Assembly (NCBI RefSeq): GCF_002742645.2 | Contig: NZ_CP033875.1 | Span: 2,024,001 to 2,088,000, forward strand | Length of the DNA: 64,000 nucleotides | Origin: Caulobacter sp. FWC26 | GTDB taxonomy: Bacteria; Pseudomonadota; Alphaproteobacteria; Caulobacterales; Caulobacteraceae | Reading direction: 5' to 3' | In this document: piece by piece, positions 34,693-43,546 of the stretch | How the letters are laid out: the number at the start of each line of letters is the position of its first letter | Position numbering within the stretch: the stretch's first letter is position 1 | Notes under the pieces: generated by a model | What the model was told of the DNA's origin: nothing | Databases searched by the model: none | The model's input: the letters and a program-made list of their open reading frames with translations, nothing else | Translations under genes and position numbers: made by a program

Positions 34693-35277
34693 TCAGTCGG
34701 GAAGCACCTGCATTCGCCATGCCGGTGCGTTGGCGATGAAGTCCCGGTAGGCATAGTTGATAAGGTCGCGAACCAGCTCGAGCAGCCCGCCGACCGGCAG
34801 TCCGTCGAAGGGATCGCCATGCGCCATGCCGTTGCGCCGCTGGCTGAGGCTGGGCTTCGCGTCGCCGGTGACGAAGCCGATCGCGGTGCCGCCGGTGCGG
34901 ACGGTCATCGGGATGTGCGCGTCGGTCAGGCCGTCGACGTCGACCATATGCTTCAGCAACGCCGCGAAGGGGCGGCTCTTCTTCGGAATCTTGTCGCCAT
35001 ATCGGTCCATCGTGGCGAGTTCGAGGGCGATCAGCGCCGCAAGCTCGCCGGCTTTCAGCACGTCGAGGTCGACCCAGCCCAGGAGGTAGAGCGTCTGCGC
35101 TCGTGCGAACTTCGCGCGCACGACGTCCGGGATGCGCTCGTCGATGCCGAGGCTGACGATGAATTTCCGCCAAGTCTCGGGATCGTTGAATTGAAGGAAT
35201 CCACCGGGCATTCCCGGCGATGGCCAGGGAATGATGAGTGGTTCTGAGCGCGGCGGAAGGTCCAGGTCGAGATTCAG
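34693..35277 (-). CDS. Conserved hypothetical protein, probable CTG start
   Basis: About 194 residues, soluble. Segments are PPRSEPLIIPWPSPGMPGGF, WRKFIVSLGIDERIPDVVR and late LINYAYRDFIANAPAWRMQV. The frame continues upstream to a TTG at 35328, but a strong AAAGGAGA (35283-35290) lies five bases before an in-frame CTG at 35277 and none precedes the TTG. CTG initiation is therefore suggested. The protein is not recognised; it may belong with the neighbouring DUF2493 gene. Confidence 0.65.
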   Translation of the reverse strand: MNLDLDLPPRSEPLIIPWPSPGMPGGFLQFNDPETWRKFIVSLGIDERIPDVVRAKFARAQTLYLLGWVDLDVLKAGELAALIALELATMDRYGDKIPKKSRPFAALLKHMVDVDGLTDAHIPMTVRTGGTAIGFVTGDAKPSLSQRRNGMAHGDPFDGLPVGGLLELVRDLINYAYRDFIANAPAWRMQVLPD

Positions 35278-35350
35278 CGGCGTCTCCTTTCTGATATTCC
35301 GGCGCGCAATAATACTCGCGATCGGCAAGTATTGCGAAGTCTGACGGCGC

Positions 35351-36274
35351 TCACGCGCCGCCGAACTTCCAGACCGGGATGCCGAGCTTCTTGGCCTTGT
35401 CGGCGAGGTTGTCGTTGATGCCCGTGCCCGGGAAGTGCATCACGCCCTTCGGCACGATCTCCAGCATCTCGTCGTTGCGCTTGAAGGGCGCTGCGCGGCC
35501 GTGCTTCGTCCAGTCGGGCGCGAAGCCGATCTGCGGCACGTTGCGGTTCTTCGCCCAGAGCGAGGCGATCTTCTCCGCGCCCTTCGGCGACTTGCCGTGA
35601 ACGAGGACCATGTCGGGGTGCTTCTCGTGCACCTGGTCGAGCTTGGCCCAGATCAGCGGGTGATCGTTGAAGTCGAGCCCGCCGGTGACGACGATCTTCG
35701 GGCCGGGAGGAAGAAGGACTTCCTGTTCGGCACGCTTCTTCGCCATAAGGAAATCGCGGCTGTCGATCATTGCCGAGGTGAGATTGCGATGGTTGACCTT
35801 CGATCCGCTGCGCGGGAGCCAGGGCTTGCCGACGTGGCGCTCGTAGTGCTCGGCGGCCTGGTCGCGCATGAGCTCGAAGGCGGCTTGGCGCTCGATGAGA
35901 GTCATGCCCTCGGCGATCTGGCGCTCGAGTTCGACCGATTTCACCTCGCTGCCGTCCTGTTCCCGCTGCGAGCGCTTCTGGGCCTGCTCGTTATCGTCGA
36001 GCTCGCGTGCGATCCGTTCGGTGGCGCGATGGAAGACGTTGACGGTCGACCAGAGGAGATCGTCGAGGTCGGGTTCGAGGCGTGTGTCCTCCAGCGTGAC
36101 GATCAGCGCGTCGAAGATGTCGGCGACGGCGCCCGCGACTGCGTTTCCGTCCGGAAGAAGCCGCTGGTCCGGTTCGTCGGCGAAGGGCCGGTAGCCGTGG
36201 AGCTGCAATTCGTTGAGGACGTGGTCGGTGGGTGAGGATTCGTGGTGGGGTTCGAAGTCGTCGTGGTCGTCCAT
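35351..36274 (-). CDS. DUF2493 protein (SLOG / Rossmann-like)
   Basis: About 307 residues from ATG 36274, chosen for GGAG six bases upstream. The N-terminal half is acidic and helical. The C-terminal DUF2493 domain begins GPKIVVTGGLDFNDHPLIWA and contains LVHGKSPKGAEKIASLWA and VMHFPGTGINDNLADKAKKL. Such SLOG folds bind nucleotides or nucleotide-like ligands. It is common in alphaproteobacterial ICEs; its role is unknown. Confidence 0.88.
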   Translation of the reverse strand: MDDHDDFEPHHESSPTDHVLNELQLHGYRPFADEPDQRLLPDGNAVAGAVADIFDALIVTLEDTRLEPDLDDLLWSTVNVFHRATERIARELDDNEQAQKRSQREQDGSEVKSVELERQIAEGMTLIERQAAFELMRDQAAEHYERHVGKPWLPRSGSKVNHRNLTSAMIDSRDFLMAKKRAEQEVLLPPGPKIVVTGGLDFNDHPLIWAKLDQVHEKHPDMVLVHGKSPKGAEKIASLWAKNRNVPQIGFAPDWTKHGRAAPFKRNDEMLEIVPKGVMHFPGTGINDNLADKAKKLGIPVWKFGGA

Positions 36275-36583
36275 GGGATGCTCCGTCGGTAGGACCGCGA
36301 CCGTCGCGGCCTTCATGGCGACGAAGCCCATCGGCGGGACGGCTCTGCACCCGGAGCGCAGCGAAGGGCAGGAGCGTCAGCGGAGGATGGCGAAGGCCGG
36401 CTATTTTGCCTCGCGATGGAAAGGCGCGGCACGCGCCGCCGGAAAATAGTCGGCCGCCGCCATTGCCGGGCCGGCCCGACTGTGGGCCGATCGCCCTCTC
36501 GAAGGCCGAGGCGCGGTCCTCTCAGACGGTATGGGGCATCCGGACGGGCCTGACGGCACCGCCGCCGCCTTCCTGCCTGCCGG

Positions 36584-37618
36584 CTATGCCACTAGCGCCA
36601 TGAAACGCACCACGTCCTGCGGCCCGATCTGCATCCGGGTCTGGCTTCTGAGCGCGTCGATGCCGAGGGTGCGGAGATCCTCGTTGAAGTCGCCGAGCTG
36701 GGGCGAGATGACGATCGCCTCGATGCCGGCCGCGTTCGCCCGTTCGACCAGGCTGTCGCGCGCACCGTCACCGGCCGGATCGTCGTCGCGCAGGACGTAG
36801 AGCCGCCGCAGCGTGTCCGGGAACAGGATGGCGGCGAGATGGGCTGCGGAGAGCGCCGCCAGCATCGGCATGTCGGGCAAGACCTGCCTGACCGACAGTA
36901 CGGTCTCGATGCCTTCGCCGGCCGCCATGACTTCGCCGCCCGTGCCGAAGCGCACCGCGTTGCCGAGAAGATCGCCCATCGCCCGCCTCGGCGTGTCGAG
37001 TGGCGCCTTGTCGCGGCGTCGCGGGTCGAGCCAGGTCCGATGCGCTCCGGTGATCCTGTCGCGGAGGTCGGTGACGGCTGCGATCATCGCCGGCCAGGTC
37101 TCGGTCGGAGAATGCTCGTCGGGCCGATAATAGCAGCGCGGGTGGAAGCGCAGGTTTCCGGTTCCGCGTAAATCCGTAATGCCGCGTTCGCGTAAGTACG
37201 ATTGTACGAGCGTGCCGGTGATCGGCTGCGACATGCCGATCAGGCGGCGGGCTGCCTCGGGCGATCCGTGCGGCGCTGGCGCCTGACGTGGGTTCGCCGG
37301 CATCGGCGTGGATGCGGGCATGCTGAGGAAGGTCCGTGCCTCGTCGGCGACGTCCTTGAAGTCGATGAGGCCGCAGCTCTCCCGGATCACGTCGAGAAGA
37401 TCGCCATGCTCGCCGGTCGCGGCGTCGGTCCATTTGCCGGCCGGACCTTTCGGAGAGTCCTTGAGCCGCACATACATCGAGCGACCGGGCGTGTTGCGCA
37501 CGTCGCCGACCAGCCAGTAGCGGCCCTCGCGCCGCCCGCTGGAGAGGTAATGGCGACACACCGCCTCGGCCTGCCGGCCGAGACGCTGCGCGAGATCGGA
37601 AGCATCGCGACGCGACAT
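36584..37618 (-). CDS. Toprim-domain protein (DUF7146 / primase-like)
   Basis: The 344-residue protein has an N-terminal region MSRRDASDLAQRLGRQAEAV with a CHC2-like fold pattern (HYLSSGRREGRYWLVGDVRN). A toprim domain starts at about residue 225 with EVMAAGEGIETVLSVRQ (the catalytic Glu) and YVLRDDDPAGDGARD. It may synthesise primers or act on DNA ends for the incoming strand. The start overlaps the helicase-methylase stop by one base. Confidence 0.85.
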   Translation of the reverse strand: MSRRDASDLAQRLGRQAEAVCRHYLSSGRREGRYWLVGDVRNTPGRSMYVRLKDSPKGPAGKWTDAATGEHGDLLDVIRESCGLIDFKDVADEARTFLSMPASTPMPANPRQAPAPHGSPEAARRLIGMSQPITGTLVQSYLRERGITDLRGTGNLRFHPRCYYRPDEHSPTETWPAMIAAVTDLRDRITGAHRTWLDPRRRDKAPLDTPRRAMGDLLGNAVRFGTGGEVMAAGEGIETVLSVRQVLPDMPMLAALSAAHLAAILFPDTLRRLYVLRDDDPAGDGARDSLVERANAAGIEAIVISPQLGDFNEDLRTLGIDALRSQTRMQIGPQDVVRFMALVA

Positions 37619-40600
37619 CACGCGGCCTCCCGTTCGGAGATGCGCGCCACCGGATAGGTGTCGAGTAGCTTGGTGAGGATGCTCACGCCGCTGGCGTCGG
37701 CCGGTACGAAGAAGCGGAGCTTCCACGAGATGATCTCGCTGAACAGGCCATAGGCCCGCAGCCGCTCGCGCATCGCCTCGGTGAAGCCGGTCAGCTCCAG
37801 GCGATAGGCGCTCATGACGCGGGCGCGGCGAAGCTGGAGGCCCTCGGCGAGATCGAGGACCGTACTGCCCTCCATCAGCGCGGCGAAGGCATGTTCCGGC
37901 GTCAGCGTGCTCGCCCCCTGCGAGGCGGCGTTGGCGGCCCAGGCCGGCGAGACCCGGCGGCCGATGATGCGCTCGCCCGCGTCGGTCTGGAGCCGATACA
38001 CCCGCGTCGACTCGTCCGGCAGGCGCTTCCAGATCGGCAGCAGCAGGCCAGCGACGATGTGGATCGTGCTGTCGGAGAACTCCGGGATGTCGGCAAGCTC
38101 CGCTTGCCATGCCGCGGCGAAGCGAGCGCGATCAGCTTCCTCCCAATGGCTTTCGTCCATCATGCGCAGCGGCGCATAATGCTGCTCCATCGGCCGGATC
38201 AGGCAGACGCGGCGTTCGATCTCGCCATCGTCGAGCATCATCGACGGCGCCGGCATCTGCACGGCGGAGCGCCCCGAGCGACCGTTCACCAGCGGGCGCG
38301 CGCGAGGATCGGCGAGATGGCCCAGTGCATCGGCGAGTGAGATCGGGCGATTGCGCTCCCGGCGTGTGATGGTGAGCAGCCGCGTCTCGGCGCCGGTGCC
38401 GGGATGGACGTGGATGACCTGGCTGTCGGTGACCACGAAGCTCTCGGCCTGCAACGTCTCCAGCCCGACGTCATAGTGACCGCTGCGGATCGCGCCCTCG
38501 ATCTTCGCCGTCAGAAGCTGCTCGAACGCGGTGAAGAGGATACCCTGCAACTCGATGGTCAGCGCCAGCAGCCGGTTGAGGAAGGTCGTGATCGGCGGCA
38601 ACTCATCCTTGATGCCGTTGTCGTCCATCAGCTTCAGGCCGGTGGCGGACTCGAAGCGATCGAGCGAGCAGCCCTCGACCTTGCCGCGCACGAGCAGCAG
38701 GTAGAGCTGGCGCAGCGCGTCGCGCGCATAGTGGGATTCGAGATTGTCCTCGGACCGGAACAGACCCTGACCGCCGGTCTGGCGCTGGCCGCGCGTGATG
38801 GCGCCGAGCGTGTCGAGCCGGCGCGCGATGGTCGAAAGGAAACGCTTCTCGGCCTTCACGTCAGTCGCGATCGGCCGGAAGAGCGGCGGCTGCGCCTGGT
38901 TTGTACGGTTGGTGCGGCCGAGCCCCTGGATCGCCGCGTCAGCCTTCCAGCCGGGCTCCAGGAGATAGTGGATGCGCAGGCGCTGGTTCCGGGCGGCAAG
39001 GTCAGCGTGGTAGCTGCGACCCGTCCCGCCGGCATCGGAGAAGACGAGGACGCGCTTGTCGTCGTCCATGAACGCGGCCGCCTCGGAGAGGTTGGCCGAT
39101 CCCGCCCGGTTCTCGACCGTAAGGCGGTCGCCTTTGCGAACCACGCGCCGCGAGCGGCCGGTCACCTCGGCGACCACGTCCGTGCCGAACCGCTGGACGA
39201 TCTGGTCGAGGGCTCCGGGCACGGGCTCCAAGGATGCGAGGCGCTCGATCAGCTCATCGCGGCGAGCGACGGCATCCCGGCTCTCGACCGGCTGGCCGTC
39301 CCGGTAGACCGGCCGCGACGACAGGTTGCCCTCGCTGTCGGAAAACGGCTCGTAGAGCTGTACCGGGAAGGAATGGGCGAGGTAGTCGAGGACGTATTCG
39401 CGCGGCGTGATGTCGACGCGGACGTCATTCCACTCCTCGGTGGGGATCTCGGCCAGCCGCCGCTCCATCAGGGCTTCGCCGGTCGAGACGATCTGAATGA
39501 CGGCGGAATGGCCGGCCGCCAGGTCCTGCTCGATCGAGCGGACCAGCGTCGGCGTCTTCATACTGGTCAGCAGATGACCGAAGAAACGCTGCTTGGCGCT
39601 CTCGAAGGCTGAGCGCGCGGCGGATTTCGCTTGCCGGTTCAGCGTGCCGGTATCGCCGGTGATATTGGCGGCGCGCATCGCCGCGTCGAGATGATTATGG
39701 ATGATGGCGAAGGCGCCGGCATAGGCATCGTAGATGCGGGTCTGTTCGGGTGTGAGCTGGTGCTCGACCAGCTCATATTCGACGCCGTCATAAGAGAGCG
39801 AACGGGACGTATAGAGGCCGAGCGCCCGAAGGTCGCGGGCCAGCACCTCCATCGCCGCGACGCCGCCATTCTCGACGGCTTCCACGAATTCCGCGCGGTT
39901 GGCGAAGGGGAAATCGTCGCCGCCCCACAGGCCGAGCCGTTGGGCATAGGCGAGATTGTGGACGGTGGTCGCGCCGGTCGCCGAGACATAGACCACGCGG
40001 GCGTTCGGCAGCGCGTGCTGGAGCCGGAGCCCCGCACGGCCTTGCTGCGACGGGGCGACATCGCCCCGTTCTCCCTTGCCGCCCCCGGCGTTCTGCATCG
40101 CGTGGGACTCGTCGAAAATGATCACTCCGTCGAAATCGGAGCCCAACCATTCGACGATCTGCTTGACCCGTGAAAGCTTCTCGCCGCGGTCGTCGGACCG
40201 TAGCGTGGCATAGGTGGTGAATAGGACGCCTTCGGGCAGCCGGATCGACGTACCCTGAGGGAAGCGCGACAGCGGCGTGACCAGCAAGCGTTCCATGCCG
40301 AGCGCCGACCAGTCGCGCTGGGCGTCTTCGAGCAGCTTGTCGGACTTGGAGATCCAGACTGCCTTGCGGCGGTCCTGGAGCCAGTTATCGAGGATGATGC
40401 CGGCAGACTGGCGGCCCTTGCCGGCGCCGGTCCCATCGCCGAGCATGAAGCCACGGCGGAAGCGGACCGCGTTCGGGGCATCGTCCGGCGCGGCGGTGAC
40501 GAGATCGCCGGTCTCGTCCACGGTCCAGGCCCCGGCGAGATATTCGCCATGCGTCTCGCCGGCATAGATGATCGTCTCGAGCTGGGCGTCGGATAGGATG

Positions 40601-41943
40601 CCGTCGGCGACGATCGGCGCCGGCAGCGTCGGTCGGTAGCTCGGCTTTGGCGGCGCGACCGAGGCCATGGCGGCGGACTGCACCAGCTTGGTCGGATGCG
40701 GCTGTGCGCCGGCGATGCGGATCGACTGGAGCGCATAGGCCTCATAGATCGACTCCGACAGGCGGCCGGTCTCCGGCGGCGTCCAGTCGATGGTCTCATA
40801 GTCGAGCGGCACGCCTTCGAGCTGGGCGATACGGCGGGCGGGCTGGGCCGTCGCCGCGCGGGCGAGATAGCCTCGCACCGTGCGCGGCGTTGCGGCCGGT
40901 GTCGCGGCGGGACGCATGATCGAGACCGGCAGGCGTGCCGGAAGCTGCGCGTCGATCCAGCCGAGCAAGGTCGCGACATCGGGTGCGATCCCGGCCGAAT
41001 CCGGGAAATGCTCGGGGTCCTCGGCCGGCGCTTTGTCGATGACGGTCAGGCGGGTCTCGATGGTCGTGCCGTGCTTGGCATAGACCGAGCCGGCGATCGC
41101 GGCGGTGAACACGACGCGGCCGCGTCCCTGCAGGCGCACGAAGGCGTCCCGCCAGGCCGGAAGCTCGGGCGAGAAGTTCGCGCCCGTGATGGCGACGAGG
41201 CGTCCGCCGTCGGCCAGCCGGGCCAGCGCCGAGGCGATGTGCCGATAGGCGGCGTCCGCGACCCGCCCGGTGACGTTCGCCATCACCGAGAATGGCGGGT
41301 TCATGATGACGACGCTCGGCACAGCGGCCGGATCGAGATGGTCGTCGATCTGGGCGGCGTCGAAGCGCGTGACGGGCATGGCCGGAAAGAGAGAGGTGAG
41401 AAGATCGGCGCGGGTCTCGGCCAGCTCGTTGAGGATGAGCGATGCGCCTGCGGTCTCGGCGAGGACGGCGAGCAGTCCGGTCCCGGCGGACGGGTCCAGC
41501 ACGCGATCTGCCGGGGCCAATGTTGCCGCCGTCAGCGCGGCAAGGCCGAGCGGGATCGGCGTCGAGAATTGCTGGAAGGCCTGCGCCTCCTCGGATCGGC
41601 GCGTGTGCGTCGGTAACAGTCCGACGATCTTCACAAGCGCGGAGAGTCGTGAAGCCGGCGATGCGGCTTTACGGAAAAGCGGCTTTCCGTATTTGCGTAG
41701 GAACAGGACGGTCGCGACCTCGCAGGCGTCATAGGCGGCTTTCCAGTCCCACGCGCCGGCTGCGTCGGACGCGCCGAAGGCATCCTCCATGGCGCTGCGC
41801 AGCATGGCGGCATCAACGGTGCGGCCCTGTTCGAGGTGGGAGAGGATGCGTTCGGCGGCGGCGAGGATAGAGGCGGCCGGCGGCGTGTGGGGGACAAGCG
41901 GGAGCGAAGCCGCGTGAGCGGCTGGAAGCGGATCATGAAGCAT
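37618..41943 (-). CDS. Strawberry-notch-type helicase fused to N6-adenine methyltransferase
   Basis: A protein of 1441 residues from ATG 41943. The N-terminal third is a methyltransferase: DPSAGTGLLAVLAE (motif I) and IMNPPFSVMANV (motif IV). The middle and C-terminal parts are an SF2 helicase of the strawberry-notch kind: GDGTGAGKGRQSAGIILDNW (Walker A), IIFDESHAMQNAGG (motif II) and FRSEDNLES near GLGRTNRTNQAQPP (motif VI). A longer frame upstream runs into the leader and is not used. ICE-borne proteins of this type are thought to protect incoming DNA from restriction (inference). A palindromic repeat sits in frame near residue 90. Confidence 0.9.
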   Translation of the reverse strand: MLHDPLPAAHAASLPLVPHTPPAASILAAAERILSHLEQGRTVDAAMLRSAMEDAFGASDAAGAWDWKAAYDACEVATVLFLRKYGKPLFRKAASPASRLSALVKIVGLLPTHTRRSEEAQAFQQFSTPIPLGLAALTAATLAPADRVLDPSAGTGLLAVLAETAGASLILNELAETRADLLTSLFPAMPVTRFDAAQIDDHLDPAAVPSVVIMNPPFSVMANVTGRVADAAYRHIASALARLADGGRLVAITGANFSPELPAWRDAFVRLQGRGRVVFTAAIAGSVYAKHGTTIETRLTVIDKAPAEDPEHFPDSAGIAPDVATLLGWIDAQLPARLPVSIMRPAATPAATPRTVRGYLARAATAQPARRIAQLEGVPLDYETIDWTPPETGRLSESIYEAYALQSIRIAGAQPHPTKLVQSAAMASVAPPKPSYRPTLPAPIVADGILSDAQLETIIYAGETHGEYLAGAWTVDETGDLVTAAPDDAPNAVRFRRGFMLGDGTGAGKGRQSAGIILDNWLQDRRKAVWISKSDKLLEDAQRDWSALGMERLLVTPLSRFPQGTSIRLPEGVLFTTYATLRSDDRGEKLSRVKQIVEWLGSDFDGVIIFDESHAMQNAGGGKGERGDVAPSQQGRAGLRLQHALPNARVVYVSATGATTVHNLAYAQRLGLWGGDDFPFANRAEFVEAVENGGVAAMEVLARDLRALGLYTSRSLSYDGVEYELVEHQLTPEQTRIYDAYAGAFAIIHNHLDAAMRAANITGDTGTLNRQAKSAARSAFESAKQRFFGHLLTSMKTPTLVRSIEQDLAAGHSAVIQIVSTGEALMERRLAEIPTEEWNDVRVDITPREYVLDYLAHSFPVQLYEPFSDSEGNLSSRPVYRDGQPVESRDAVARRDELIERLASLEPVPGALDQIVQRFGTDVVAEVTGRSRRVVRKGDRLTVENRAGSANLSEAAAFMDDDKRVLVFSDAGGTGRSYHADLAARNQRLRIHYLLEPGWKADAAIQGLGRTNRTNQAQPPLFRPIATDVKAEKRFLSTIARRLDTLGAITRGQRQTGGQGLFRSEDNLESHYARDALRQLYLLLVRGKVEGCSLDRFESATGLKLMDDNGIKDELPPITTFLNRLLALTIELQGILFTAFEQLLTAKIEGAIRSGHYDVGLETLQAESFVVTDSQVIHVHPGTGAETRLLTITRRERNRPISLADALGHLADPRARPLVNGRSGRSAVQMPAPSMMLDDGEIERRVCLIRPMEQHYAPLRMMDESHWEEADRARFAAAWQAELADIPEFSDSTIHIVAGLLLPIWKRLPDESTRVYRLQTDAGERIIGRRVSPAWAANAASQGASTLTPEHAFAALMEGSTVLDLAEGLQLRRARVMSAYRLELTGFTEAMRERLRAYGLFSEIISWKLRFFVPADASGVSILTKLLDTYPVARISEREAA
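41649..41685. repeat. Palindromic repeat inside the helicase-methylase gene (copy B)
   Basis: Matches 14603-14639 at 30 of 37 positions. Read in frame as GKPLFRKAASPAS, compared with MKPSFRKAGSPAL in trbG. It adds the dyad TACGGAAA/TTTCCGTA next to it. Confidence 0.6.
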
Positions 41944-41984
41944 GAGAGGAACCTCGGAGAGCGGAACAGGAGCGAGCCGGCCCG

Positions 41985-42040
41985 GCGCTCTCTCTCGACC
42001 GGACGGGCTCAAACCCGTCCCGGCCACCCTCTCACTCTGG
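41985..42040 (-). promoter_or_regulatory. 5' leader element upstream of the helicase-methylase gene (variant a)
   Basis: On the coding strand: AGAGTGAGAGGG, a GGACGGG/CCCGTCC hairpin with a 6-nt loop (42001-42020), then GAGAGAGAGC. The same parts occur, rearranged, before parB and DUF932. Confidence 0.5.
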
Positions 42041-42174
42041 CGCGGCCGGAACCCGGCCTGTCGCACCGGCTTCCGGCGGTGCGGATGGGACGCTAAGTTC
42101 TCGTAGGAAAACAAGCCGCTGTGCCTCGCACCATTCGCGCGTGCCGCGCCGGCTGAGTGAGCATCGGAGGCGAG

Positions 42175-42534
42175 ATGAAGGGCAGTGCGATTGGCATTCT
42201 CGGCGCGGCCTGTCTGGCTGTCGGCTTCGGTGCGGGTTTCGTGCTCAGGCCGGTGATCTCGCCGGTCACTGCATCTCCGGCCGTCGCCGCCGGCGTCGCA
42301 GAGCCGAGCGAGGGCGAAGCGACCGCGGCCGTGCGGCGCCATCGCCTGTTCACGGGCACGTCGCTGGCGAACGCGACGCTGAAGCTCGGCGATTGCTCGC
42401 CGGGTGGGGTCGGTCCGGGCGTGACCTGCATGACGCAGATCGTGCTCGATCCGACCAGGCCGAACGCGAGCCCGCAAAACCGGCCAATCGGATTTGCCCG
42501 CGTCAACGGGCAGTGGGAAGTTGCGGTCTGGTAG
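42175..42534 (+). CDS. Small exported or membrane-anchored protein
   Basis: The 119-residue protein starts at ATG 42175 (GGAGG upstream). Its N-terminal helix is SAIGILGAACLAVGFGAGFV. The rest has two cysteines (GDCSPGG, VTCMTQI) that may form a disulphide, and ends NGQWEVAVW. It is the only plus-strand gene in this part of the backbone, so it is separately transcribed. Function unknown. Confidence 0.7.
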   Translation: MKGSAIGILGAACLAVGFGAGFVLRPVISPVTASPAVAAGVAEPSEGEATAAVRRHRLFTGTSLANATLKLGDCSPGGVGPGVTCMTQIVLDPTRPNASPQNRPIGFARVNGQWEVAVW

Positions 42535-42565
42535 CGGCGAGCGAGGACATTGGGCGCGCGCTCGC

Positions 42566-42790
42566 CTATGTCGACGCGTCCGGCGGGCTGTAGATTTCGA
42601 AGGGATTGCCATCGGCGAGATGGCCGAACGGTGTGAAGACGAACTCGCCGTCATCGCGGCCGACGGCGCAGATCACGTAGCGCGGTTCGCCGGTTGCTAC
42701 GTCGGTGCATTCCATCAGCGCCAGGTCGCCACTGTTCGCGGCGCGCAGGAGCGTCTGGAAGTTGGCGCGGGCATGGTCGGGGATGCTCAT
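42566..42790 (-). CDS. DUF6117-type small protein
   Basis: The 74-residue protein, MSIPDHARANFQTLLRAANS, then ALMECTDVATGEPRYVICAV, ends NPFEIYSPPDAS. The pattern is that of DUF6117, found in alphaproteobacterial ICEs. ATG 42790 overlaps the upstream gene's stop by 4 bp. Function unknown. Confidence 0.8.
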   Translation of the reverse strand: MSIPDHARANFQTLLRAANSGDLALMECTDVATGEPRYVICAVGRDDGEFVFTPFGHLADGNPFEIYSPPDAST

Positions 42791-43200
42791 CGCGCGCCTC
42801 CCCTGGCAAGCCGGTCGGCGAGCCAGCGGCCGGTGCTCGTCCATGCGATCGTCTCGCCGGTGGCAAGATCGAGCACATGGGTGCCGCCCGAGAAACCATC
42901 GACCACGGGATCGGAGGCGATGCCGGCCCATTGAAATCCCCAACGGCCGGTCAGCGCGAGGGCCTCGGCGCAGCGCGTCACGAAGGTGATCGCAAGCTGC
43001 GGATCTGCGGTGCCGGGATCGCGCAGCCAGAGCCGCGACGCACCGTGATCGGGTGTCACAGATAGATGAAACGGCTCGGCCGGCGGGTCTTCGCGGTCGT
43101 TCTCGGCCATCAAGGCGGCGTAGATGTCGAAGGCCCGGGCGACGTTGGCGGAGGTGCCGACATCGAGCAGGCAGGAATAGCGGGTGGAGAAATCGGTCAT
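42787..43200 (-). CDS. Conserved ICE protein, function unknown
   Basis: The 137-residue soluble protein begins MTDFSTRYSCLLDVGTSANV and ends TGETIAWTSTGRWLADRLA. No catalytic motif is visible. It is coupled to the DUF6117 gene by ATGA. It is probably conserved in this backbone position, but its family is not recognised with certainty. Confidence 0.7.
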   Translation of the reverse strand: MTDFSTRYSCLLDVGTSANVARAFDIYAALMAENDREDPPAEPFHLSVTPDHGASRLWLRDPGTADPQLAITFVTRCAEALALTGRWGFQWAGIASDPVVDGFSGGTHVLDLATGETIAWTSTGRWLADRLARGGAR

Positions 43201-43221
43201 GGCGGGCTCCGGAAACGAAAA

Positions 43222-43245
43222 GAGCCCGGCGCTCGGGCCGGGCTC
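43222..43245 (-). terminator. Rho-independent terminator
   Basis: On the minus strand: a 9-bp GAGCCCGGC/GCCGGGCTC stem with 6-nt loop followed by TTTTCGTTT. It lies 24 bp after the stop of the 72-residue gene. Confidence 0.75.
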
Positions 43246-43268
43246 GGAGTGGGTTCGGGGTGGCGCGG

Positions 43269-43487
43269 CTAGTAGCCGAACTGCCAGGATGGCCAGGCCT
43301 GGCCGTCGTCGGCGGCGCGGATGGCGTCGGCGAGATAGGCGGGATCGCCTTCGACGACGACGGGGGCGCGCACCGGGGTTTCGTCGATGATCGTCACGCG
43401 GCCGACGATGCCGTCCTCGACCTCGACATGTACGGGAACGAGGTACTGGAAGACGACGCGGCGTGGCGACGGGTTGGATCGCGACAT
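43269..43487 (-). CDS. Small conserved hypothetical protein
   Basis: The 72-residue protein is rich in beta-type residues (FQYLVPVHVEVEDGIVGRVT, then PVVVEGDPAYLADAIRAADD), ending WPSWQFGY. It is followed by a good terminator. It lies downstream of parB in the same direction, between two hairpins, so it is probably a separate unit. Function unknown. Confidence 0.65.
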   Translation of the reverse strand: MSRSNPSPRRVVFQYLVPVHVEVEDGIVGRVTIIDETPVRAPVVVEGDPAYLADAIRAADDGQAWPSWQFGY

Positions 43488-43515
43488 GGCGATGCTCCTT
43501 CAATCGGGGAAAGGA

Positions 43516-43539
43516 CCGGAGCGGCCGAAGCCGCTCCGG
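43516..43539 (-). terminator. Terminator hairpin after parB
   Basis: A 10-bp perfect stem CCGGAGCGGC/GCCGCTCCGG whose minus-strand loop is TTCG (very stable tetraloop), followed by TCCTTT. It begins 8 bp after the parB stop. Confidence 0.72.
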
Positions 43540-43546
43540 GTGCTCG

